In this document: positions 1 through 8,160 of the stretch, in pieces
Position numbering within the stretch: position 1 is the stretch's first letter
Layout of the letters: every line of letters starts with the position of its first letter
Origin: Rhizophlyctis rosea
Lineage: Eukaryota > Chytridiomycota > Chytridiomycetes > Rhizophlyctidales > Rhizophlyctidaceae
DNA: 17,837 nt
Assembly (NCBI GenBank): GCA_027596075.1
Contig: JADGJC010000514.1
Span: 2,695 to 20,531 of the forward strand
Reading direction: 5' to 3'
The notes under the pieces: model-generated
What the model was told of the DNA's origin: nothing
Databases searched by the model: none
Seen by the model: the letters and a program-made list of their open reading frames with translations, nothing else
Translations under genes and position numbers: made by a program

Positions 1-789
1 AATTTCGCCACTGCCGGGAGACGAATAGACATCGCTAAAGAGACTTGTAAGGAGCAGTGTAGAAAGGTGCGTGGAGGGCTCGGTCTAGGTCTTCACTTAT
101 GGGTTCGACAGTATGTGAGTAACCAAAGAAAGCGTTGAAGCCGAACCGGCTTTGAATTGATGTGGGAGGGGCGAGGAAAGAAGGACTTGTGACAGGAGCT
201 CATCTGGAAGAGCGGTTGGCGCTTCGTGTTGATTGGTGCTCATGATACTACTACGTCAAGCCTGGTTCGCTTTTTGGCTTGCGAAGTGGAAAGCAATGGA
301 GCGAGGTTCGAAAGTTGAAAGCAGGTTGGAGACGTAATCCACGCCAGGGTGCTCGAAAATCGGTGTGTGGGAGAGCGTGGCGCAATATCGCAACTGTGCC
401 CCCGTCGCCCGTGCCACAGAGCTGCACTTCTCCCGACACCAGAGTATACCATTGTGCATCATGGACGCAGACAGTTTGATAGGAAGAGATATCACCGAGG
501 GCGGACAACTTCGTATCATTTGCTACATCGGTTCGTTCAATGACGGATACGTTTAGCATTCAACTGGTCTGCGCAAATACATTCATCCAGTGCAAAAGGT
601 GATTGCCTGCCCCATGTGCGATTTCGGAATCACGCAAAAGCTTAAAAAAGCTGCTGAAACACAATGCGTGCACGCATCCGAACATCGTATCCAGGTGGGA
701 GCATGAGTTGAGGTCAGGCTAGCAGAAAAATTCACTCAACTCCTACACGGCAGTGTCGCAAAATGTTTCACATCAGAGCATCATTATTT
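1..789. other. Left-edge stretch without a supported gene
   Basis: I see no gene here that I would defend. The longest clean ATG frame is a 102-codon ORF on the minus strand (559 to 251). It has no recognised motif, no transmembrane segment and no clear third-position bias, and shorter overlapping frames exist on both strands. No tRNA-like box pair or tandem repeat was seen. The stretch lies immediately downstream of gene C, so its right end probably holds that gene's 3' UTR. Confidence 0.5.
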
Positions 790-1324
790 TTATGACTCCG
801 GCTGCACATTCGCAACAGTCTGCACCCCAACACTATTGATCCATAATTTATACCCTCACACACTCGCCATCGCCACCGCAAGTGACCACCTCCACCCAAA
901 CTCCACCGGCACCCAACACATTTGTAGTACCTGGACAGGCACAGCATGCAACCTCTCAACACACGCCCAAGCCGGCGACTCCGCCATCGCTCTTTTCGGC
1001 CCGCACAATACACCGGCAGTGACTACAACAAATCCGACGAACGCCAAACTCGCAAAGAAGAAAAAGAAGGTTCTAACATTCCCTGGATTCCTGCCCCTGC
1101 TGTTCAGGAGTATATCCGAAAGGGTCTATCCGAAAACGGTTACGAGCCATGCGAGCTGGACTGTAGAAGAAGATGACGATACAGGATTGGAGAAGGCGCC
1201 AACGTGGTTTGTCATCGTTGGCGATATCTTCGTATTTGAATTCGAAGAAGGCGTAGTCGATTGCGATCAGGGTGAGGAGGATGGGAAGGATATGGTAGGC
1301 GTATTCGGCGCCTTTGGAGGGCAT
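790..1324 (-). CDS. Gene C: small multi-pass membrane protein, unknown family
   Basis: Not recognised. My model has three exons: 1324-1144, 1082-931 and 819-790. The introns are 61 bp (1083-1143) and 111 bp (820-930). They join in frame to give 120 residues ending in TAA. Exon 1 encodes a hydrophobic helix at about residues 8-28 (HILPILLTLIAIDYAFFEF), then an acidic loop and a short hydrophobic piece at about 43-55. Exon 2 encodes a strong helix at about 65-85 (FFFFFASLAFVGFVVVTAG). Codons in exon 1 mostly end in C, as in parts of RPC2, which supports this strand. The weak point is the first intron, with donor GTAACC and acceptor TCCAG. An alternative 43-bp intron with a better pyrimidine tract (ending TTCTTCTACAG near 1165) keeps the helix frame but runs into an in-frame TAG. 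A 181-codon plus-strand ORF overlaps the region; I judge it a shadow. Gene B ends 117 bp upstream, so C could also be the 3' part of a larger B transcript. Confidence 0.45.
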
Positions 1325-1441
1325 TTGGAATTAGTCTGCTGTTGTTTGAGGGGAAGTGGATTGTACGTGATGGAAGTTTGATGAAACGTATAGATCGAAG
1401 CGATGCTTCGAGCCCAATCAGCCCACTTCAAACTCGATCAG

Positions 1442-1856
1442 TCAGAGATTTTCAGGATCGACGCTTGACTGCCAAAGAGTTGGAGTTGACCCCATTCTAA
1501 ATAAGCCGCGCAAGTCAAAACTCATTCGCAACACGAGCATCAGAATAATCAAAACAGAAGCGCAAAGCATGCATTGTTCGCTGTGGCAACTATGATAGGC
1601 CGACAATGCCAAACCGATTGAACTCAGGGAGAAAGACGTATCACTCAACAACTTGCGGTCCCAACTCCACATCCAGCTTCCGATATGTCTGCCGTGCCTT
1701 CGGTATGCTAATAACCCAACGAATTGGGAAAATAAATCTCCGTTTTCCCCAGTCATCGATGCGTCTTGTCAATCGGGTCCATACATTCCGTCTCTCATGC
1801 CACTCGCACGTGTGAGGGCTATGGCTGCCCTTCCACTTGCGTTGGAAAAAAGGCAT
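1442..1856 (-). CDS. Gene B: small single-pass membrane protein, paralogue of gene A
   Basis: Not recognised as a named family. There are two exons, 1856-1645 and 1580-1442, separated by a 64-bp phase-2 intron (1581-1644; donor GTGATA, acceptor CCACAG). They encode 116 residues ending in TGA. Residues 1-71 are hydrophilic and basic, with R-R-I-D near 31-34, F-I-F-P near 41-44 and Q-x-Y-R-K-L near 56-61. Exon 2 gives one transmembrane helix at about 74-92 (SVLIILMLVLR), followed by a short polar tail. Gene A matches it in exon-1 length (212 nt each), intron position and phase, these motifs and the helix end (VLR at 87-89 in both). An in-frame TAA two codons before the ATG supports the start. 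The frame is intact despite strong divergence from A, which suggests a working gene. The donor is weak, so the exact intron boundary is uncertain. Confidence 0.6.
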
Positions 1857-2700
1857 TGGAAGTTAAAATCGTGGGAAGCTTTTGTTGTTTGCTGGAGCGG
1901 GGAATGGATGTAGAGGGTGACCAGGATATGAAAGCCGCTGTTCTTCTGACAGATATCAGCTACGGATGGGCGGTCTTTGTCATGCAATCACCAATCATGG
2001 CGAAGCTTTTTGGCAAGGTGGGCGTACAGTAAAATGGGGCGTTGGCTAATGGCGCCCTCATTGTTCAATATCAAAATAATTGAGCACAGTCAAAATGCAT
2101 GCCACTGAGAAGTGCGAGGGAAAGAGATTCAAATGTTCTGACGGCCGACTGTTCTGGAGCAAGCTTTTCTTGGACCTCGGAGGCGGTTTGCAAATGACCC
2201 AACTTGTTCAAGATTTTCAGGATCCTTATCACCGTGAGCCAGGACCGTAGCAAGATGAATGTGTTTCCAACGGATTGCGGCTGACGACGACATCGGTATG
2301 ATCGGTTGATCAAAATTCCCAGGCAGTCACATCTCCCGAACACGGAATTGATTTCCCCAAGATGGACAACTCGAGGCATTTTGCAAGTTTCCATCGGTCA
2401 GACCTCAAAGAAGGGTACCCAGCTTTTGTCCACTCTGTCCTGAATGTCTATTATACAAAGCTTGATATCATTGAAATCCAAATATGATCCTTGTTGGATT
2501 TGTGCCATATGTGTATCTACCATTATTGTGTCCACACGAGCCCTTTCTCCAGCTAATGAGGTATTGGACCCAGAGAGAGTGCGATTCCTATACAGAACCT
2601 GAGTGCTCTAAACGTTGAGCAAGAACGTCGGATGTACGGTACAGTGTCTTCCATCTCAGTAAGAGAGCATGCTGTCATGGCACGTTAGTCATCGTAAGTC
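1857..2700. other. Spacer between genes A and B
   Basis: No supported gene. Minus-strand frames here include an open stretch without an early ATG (about 2607 to 2398), preceded by a splice-acceptor-like CACTCAG, and a 107-codon ORF (2394-2071). On the plus strand an 88-codon frame runs from 1766 to 2032. None can be joined into a convincing gene. The stretch should contain the 3' UTR of gene A and the promoter of gene B. Nothing resembling gene C was found downstream of gene A. Confidence 0.4.
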
Positions 2701-3178
2701 TCACACTTCCCACTGGGATTGTCGGTGGGACTTGTGCGGAGTGTGGTCGGGTATATTGTTGATTGGTGGCACTTTGATAAGGCTGTTTTGTAAGAAGGGT
2801 GTTCCGGAAAGTATAGCGCGCAGGACCATGACAAGGATGACGGAGAGGGAAAGGTAGAACACCCATTGTTTGCTTTTGAGTGAAAGTGTTCTCGAGTTAA
2901 TGAGAGTTCGCAGTTTTGCAAAAAGAAAAAAAAGGAAGTAACAAAACTTTGCAACAGAAAACATACAATCCCTGAATTCGAGGCTCCCACTTCGTCGTAA
3001 GCTTCTTGTACTCTTGGCCAATCTTCCACTTGACAGCTTTCCAAGCCAGAGGATAAACAAACACCTCTTTGCCTTTCCTGTCAATCCGTTTACAGACTTT
3101 GGTCCACAGAGTAGGCTTTGGACAGTCGCAGTTGGGGGGTTTGTCTTGAGGCTTCGATTTGCGAGAAAGAAGGCCCAT
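2701..3178 (-). CDS. Gene A: small single-pass membrane protein, paralogue of gene B
   Basis: Not recognised as a named family. There are two exons, 3178-2967 and 2872-2701, with a 94-bp phase-2 intron (2873-2966; donor GTATGT, pyrimidine-rich tract, acceptor AAAAG). They encode 127 residues ending in TGA. The N-terminal part is basic and cysteine-containing (C-D-C near 17-19), then K-R-I-D near 30-33, F-V-Y-P-L near 40-44 and Q-x-Y-K-K-L near 55-60. One transmembrane helix follows at about 74-92 ([19 protein letters not shown]), then a 35-residue polar, proline- and histidine-containing tail. Over the 42 residues starting at the shared W-T, about 16 are identical to gene B. The ATG has A at -3 and lies 179 bp beyond the RPC2 stop on the same strand. 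A very good splice acceptor (pyrimidine tract then CCCGTAG, ending at 3224) opens the same frame upstream, so a further 5' or leader exon is possible. The topology (basic, probably cytosolic N-terminus) is inference. Confidence 0.7.
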
Positions 3179-3357
3179 TGTGCCTTTCCAAAACTTTTTG
3201 TGGAGTTTGTTGACGGGGAGGAACTACGGGAAGGAGGAGGAAAAAAAGTGGAAACCCCAGAAGACCTTCCAGAATTTGGCTTGGTTCTGGTGGCGCCAAC
3301 TCGGAAACTCCGAACCTCCGAGCCATGCTATGGCGCAAGACTGTGCCACTCCGTTCT

Positions 3358-6300
3358 TTAAAGCATCTTCCGCTGTCGTAAATAGTAAATACGAAAAACG
3401 GAATCAAGACAAACCAATAAGTGGTGCTGACCCCACAAACGCAACGCCCACAAAATTCAACGCACACGCAACAGAAAACCTCATACATAACGAAATAAAT
3501 ACAAACCGAAACAATATACAGAAAATCCCCAACCGAAACCCTCGGAACAACATTCATACTCATCAACTCCTGAAAAAGCAACTTACACGCATACGGAACC
3601 TTAACTTTCACAACGCCCTTCCTCTCCCTACAATACGCACAATACCCATGCCACCCACCCACCAACCCACACCCTTTACAAACTTCCACGTCATACGCAT
3701 CAGAGGAGTAGAGGAGTCGTTCGATGAGGAGTGAAGATGCTCCGTGACCAATAAGACAATCACGTTCCATTTCACCGACACGTAACCCACCGTCGCGGGA
3801 TCGACCTTCGGTTGGTTGGCGGGTTAGGACGGCGCGGGGACCTCTATGATATGGAAGAAGTCATGTTTCAATATCGAACTTTGCCTCAAACAGCGGAGAA
3901 ACCCAAATCCTCCACAAACACAACTAACGAAAACCCACCTAGACCGCGCATGCATCTTATCCATAACCATATGCTTCAGCTTCTGGTAATAAATCGGCCC
4001 AAAGAAAATAAAAGCACTCAACACCTCCCCCGTAATCCCACTCGTCAACATGTCCTTCCCAGAATAACTGAACCCATTGTCGATAAGGATCCGTGACATG
4101 TCCTCCAATTTCGAGCCTCCGAAGGCCTTATGAAAAAGGAAGATGCAAATGGTACGATTATTGCCACGTCGAAAAAAGCAAAGACAAAGAAAAAAGAAGA
4201 AAAGAAACAGAAGATGAAACTCACCGTCCCATACTGAACCTCCCCCTTCAACACCCCCGCCTTCCCACTCAAAAGCTCAATCATCTTCCCAACCGTCATC
4301 CGACTCGGGAACCCATGCGGATTCATAATAACATCCGGACACACCCCCGTATCATGGAACGGCATATCCTCCTGCTGTACAATAATCCCACAAACTCCCT
4401 TCTGTCCGTGTCGACTACTGAACTTATCTCCAAGTTCCGGTCGTCGGGTTTGACGAACAAGTACTTTAACCAACGTCTGATCTTCCTCGTTGGTGGTAAG
4501 AAGGACCTGATCGACGACCGCGTCGCCCGTTTTGTTGAATGACAGTGGAGTGTTTTTGAAGGAAACGGTTGTGGGGTCACCCGTAGCGGACGCCGTGACG
4601 TTCACGGACGTGTCGACGGGGGATTGTTTATTTACTAAAACCTGCCCCGGCCAGACACGTTCACCTACACCCGCGAACCCATCCACGTCCAAAATATCGT
4701 GTTTTTCCATTACGTTGCCGGTATTGACGTCAATGGTCGGGTCGGCGATACGGTCGTAGGTCCGATTCGGATATGACTTAATCATCGTAGCGAATTTGCG
4801 CATGACTTGGCAGCGACCATAGCCGCGATCGATGGAGGCCTGGTGCGTGGGCGTCAGTATCCCAACGTTTTGTGCTTCATATACACAGAAACCTCCATTA
4901 TCTCACCTTGTTGATAACCAAAGCATCCTCAATATCATACCCAGAATAACTCATCACCGCCACACTAGCATTCTGCCCAGCCGGTAACTTATCATACCCA
5001 ATCAACTCAATCGTCCTTGTCCGAACCATGGGTTGTTGAGGATACACCTAAAATCACAAACAAAAAAAAACCACACCCAAAATCAGCAAGCACATCATCA
5101 AAACACTCCTCAACCATCCCCCATCTCCACAAAAGAAACCCAGCCATACAATGTTCCCCGTCGATACTCCCCCCAAAAACACTCACCATCAAATACAAAA
5201 GCGTATCAATCCTCGTCAACTGATTATACGCGATAGCCCCAATAGCCTGCTTCCCCATAGCGCACTGATACGTGTTTCTTGGACTCTGGTTATGATGTGG
5301 GTACGGAATCAACCCCGCCACCGCACCCAAAACCGTAAACGGTGCAATCTCCAAGTGCGTCGTGGTCGGCATTTCTTCACCTCCAACATCACGCGTCTTA
5401 TGTCTCGACCCGTTATATACGACGTCTTTTTCGTATACCGCTAAATCGGTGTCGGTTTCCTCGTTCGTGTCGAGGTATTCTACCTTGCCTTCTTTGATGA
5501 GATCGTCGAAGGTCTTGACGCCGTGCATGACGTCCCGCACGTCTTGGTCCGTAACGAGGGGAACGCCTTTGTTGACGATGATGAGAGGGCGGCACACCCG
5601 TCCCCCATCACAACTAATATTCACAGTCTTCTGCGTAACAGTCCGATAAACGCTCACAAAAGGTCCAACCCTCCCAACCCTTCTCAACCGTCTGAAATTC
5701 TGTACCAATTTAGCAGGGTGGCGATGCAAGCCCATCATGACACCGTTCAGAAACACGAGGTAGGCGTCTGGGTTGTTGTGGAGGTCGGACCCGGTAAGGA
5801 TGTTGACGTCTTCGACGCCGAGCATGAAGAGGAGTTTACGGACGGGGGCTTCTTCGCTGTCGGTTGTGATGTGGGTCATTAGGGCGAGGTTTTTGACGAG
5901 ACCGCAGGCTTCGCCTTCGGGGGTGTCGGAGGGGCAGAGCATTCCCCATTGGGACGTCTGTGAGGGGTGCGGAGGCACAATGAGTTCCTACCCGGATGAC
6001 CCATACGATCGTCCTGCACGAAAGAAACTCGCTGCGTACCTGCAAACTTCTAGGTCCTGACACCTTCCTAGTCTTCTCAAACTGCGAACTAATCCTCGTC
6101 AACATCCCCAGAGCACTCACGAAACTCAACCGGCTCAACACCTGCGTCACGCCCGCCCTTTCCATCTTGAACCGCTTCACGTTCCAATTGCCTGACGAAA
6201 TGGCCCGGAACATGCCGTCGGATAGGAAGCGGGAGGTTTGCGTGACGGCGTTGACGGGGTCGTAGTGGTTGGTTCGGTTGGTGCGTTTGAGGTTCATGTC

Positions 6301-7890
6301 TACCGTGCGTTTGATGGAGGCAGTCCAGGTTTTGAACAGATCTTCGAAGAGGAGGGATAGGAGTTGGCCGGCCCTATTGTCAGAGATTGATGTTGAGTGG
6401 TCCGTAGCAATGCAATGAATTTGCAAGTCATCCCCTGTCTAAAAATACTCACAATTCCAAACGCTTATTCCCCACAAAATCTCGATCATCCACAATACCC
6501 CCCTCCCTAATCGCCTGCAAACACCTCCGCACCATCAACGCAACATACACACACTTCGGCCTCAAATTGACCTGTCCATTCACATGCTCCACAGGAACAT
6601 GCGCCAACACCGTCGTCGCCAACAAATCTTTTGCCTCGCCTACGGGATCCCTCTTCCGCGGTCCCTGGCCAAACTTCCAAGGTTGGGTATTCATGGGCGC
6701 TTTCATCCGGCCACCGATCCATTCGAGTGCTTCCAATTGGGTATGTACATTGTGTTCGGAGGCGTCTTCGAAGGAGGGGGCGAGGAGGTCTAGGAAGCCT
6801 TTGTCGTTGCCGCAGATTAGTTCGGCGATTTCGCGGTCGGATTCGACGCCCATGGCCTGTCAATAGATTTTGTTCAGTCCCTCATTTTCCAGATTTTGAT
6901 TCACGTAGGTCCGTACCCGCATGACAATCAAAATAGGAACTTCTTTCGTGATACTGTTGTGCTTCAAAGTGCACTTTCCGCCCTTCCCGTACACGACATT
7001 GGTTTTACTCTTCTTTTCGTGCGTGGATGATGTCACGGCTGCATTGATGAAACCCTGTCGATCCGTTTCGACGATGATTCTGTTTTTGGAAAGTTGCTCT
7101 TGGATCAAGATGACTTTTTCTGTGCCTCTGATGACGAAATATCCTCCTGGCAATCAAATACCGTGAGAACTTGCCTCTGCCTCGGCGGCTCGTCCATGCA
7201 ACGCACCTGGATCCAACGGACATTCCCCACATTTGACCATATCCTCCGGACTCCTGCCCGTCAAAACACACCGCGAACTCCTCAACATAATCGGCATCCT
7301 GCCAACTTCGATCCCCCTCTTCCGCACCCACTGCTGCCCTCTCACATACTCGATATCTACTTCGATGTTTCCTGCATATGTGACGTCACGCAACCGACAT
7401 TCGTTCGGTGTGAGCTCGTAGTTGATGCCGTTCTGACTGTCTCGTCCTTGTGGTCGCTTCACTGAGATATTGAGAAACCTGTGGGAAAATCAGGGAAGGG
7501 TGCTACAGGGTATGTACGGGAATGGAAACGAACTTGAGGCGAAACTTCGGGTCAACATCACTATCAATCTCAGCATTAGCAGCTACAATCTTCTTGATAT
7601 CCGTTTCAATGAAGTAGTTGAAAGAATCGATATGCTGTTTGACGAGACCCTTTGTCTGGAGGAATGCAGGCACTAGTCGCCATTTATCCTGCCATATGCG
7701 TTAGACCAAAAACAACGTAGGGACGGCGCAACATGATCAATACCTCAACAGTATTGATTGGGTCTGTCATCTTCTTGCCCCAATACCGAAGGTCGTCCCG
7801 CCCAATAACGTCCATTTCGAACTTCGAACTGCCCTTCCCACGCCCGTATGAACGCTCATCCTTTCCCGTAGGCTGAACTGGAACGACCAT
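3358..7890 (-). CDS. RPC2: RNA polymerase III subunit RPC2 (second-largest subunit)
   Basis: This is the catalytic-core beta-like subunit of nuclear RNA polymerase III, which transcribes tRNA, 5S rRNA and U6 genes. There are twelve exons: 7890-7744, 7688-7534, 7478-7207, 7146-6917, 6856-6453, 6373-6040, 5957-5187, 5047-4907, 4839-4225, 4126-3939, 3843-3540 and 3372-3358. All phases agree, giving 1191 residues (human and yeast proteins are about 1130-1150). Diagnostic motifs are [20 protein letters not shown] (516-535), [18 protein letters not shown] (734-751), [12 protein letters not shown] (about 955-966), [11 protein letters not shown] and [15 protein letters not shown]. The C-terminal zinc site is C1141-x2-C1144-x9-C1154-x2-C1157. 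The wording of the 516-540 stretch ([10 protein letters not shown]) and of the C-terminus (MNVVPR) picks Pol III over Pol I or II. A loop of about 20 residues (691-711) is longer than in human RPC2. The start is the first ATG of the frame (A at -3); the N-terminus is poorly conserved, so a start a little further upstream or downstream is possible. No frameshift or missing catalytic motif was seen. Confidence 0.97.
3373..7743 (-). other. Eleven spliceosomal introns of RPC2
   Basis: I placed the introns at 7689-7743 (55 bp), 7479-7533 (55), 7147-7206 (60), 6857-6916 (60), 6374-6452 (79), 5958-6039 (82), 5048-5186 (139), 4840-4906 (67), 4127-4224 (98), 3844-3938 (95) and 3373-3539 (167). Each was fixed by the need to join protein that matches the RPC2 family on both sides. 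All are GT..AG. Most donors are GTGAGT-like or GTAC-like; the exceptions are GTTCGT at 7533 and GTTTCG at 3539. Intron 9 (4127-4224) and intron 7 (5048-5186) carry long pyrimidine tracts on the coding strand. Introns are shortest toward the 5' end of the gene and generally longer toward the 3' end. Confidence 0.88.
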
Positions 7891-8160
7891 GTTGTATGCT
7901 GGGTTGGCGTTGACGAGCCCGAATGATGAGCTCTATATCGTTTGCAACAGAAGTTCAGTTTCATGCAAGTTACGCAGGGTGCAACCATACAAGCGCGCAA
8001 TGAGCTCACAATATCCTCCTGCAAACGCTACTAAAAAGACACCGGCCAAACTTCCGACCCAGTGAGAGATATTCGAGTAGACCACCCTCGTAAACGGGGT
8101 ATGCAAGTGTGCTATCTCATGCCACAACTGGTATAGTATTTATCTAGCGATGGAACGATC
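7891..8160 (-). promoter_or_regulatory. Probable RPC2 leader and promoter region
   Basis: This stretch lies directly upstream of the RPC2 ATG. A TATA-like AT-rich run (minus-strand GATAAATACTATAC, about 8131-8144) sits about 240 bases upstream of the ATG. A possible 58-bp leader intron (7933-7990; donor GTATGG, acceptor CGATATAG) fits the size class of the other introns. A 64-codon minus-strand frame (8127-7933) cannot be joined to RPC2 in frame, so I do not treat it as coding. The assignment rests on position and weak motifs only. Confidence 0.3.

Noticed and set aside
836..1381. 181-codon plus-strand ORF with a C-rich third position
   Set aside because: It lies over the hydrophobic minus-strand exons of gene C. 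Its lysine run mirrors the phenylalanine run of the helix, and its C-terminal half is acidic low-complexity sequence. The minus reading gives ordered transmembrane helices and a clean spliced stop, so I take this as a shadow. RNA strand data would settle it.
1395..1411. Small hairpin (cgaagc-gat-gcttcg)
   Set aside because: The stem is six base pairs with a three-base loop in a short spacer between genes B and C. It is too small to call a terminator or RNA gene in a eukaryote.
1445..2224. A 14-base identity (agattttcaggatc) at about 1445 and 2211
   Set aside because: The match does not extend on either side. One such 14-mer pair is expected by chance in a window of this size.
3090..3539. Apparent hydrophobic C-terminal extension of RPC2
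   Set aside because: This is intron sequence read through. Its hydrophobicity comes from T-rich intron DNA, and the spliced 15-base exon restores the normal family C-terminus.
3159..3734. 191-codon plus-strand ORF
   Set aside because: It is antisense to the last RPC2 exons and intron and to the start of gene A. The asparagine- and threonine-rich composition comes from the reversed intron sequence.
7933..8127. 64-codon minus-strand ORF upstream of RPC2
   Set aside because: No splice joins it in frame to RPC2, it has no homology I recognise, and it sits where the leader and promoter should be.
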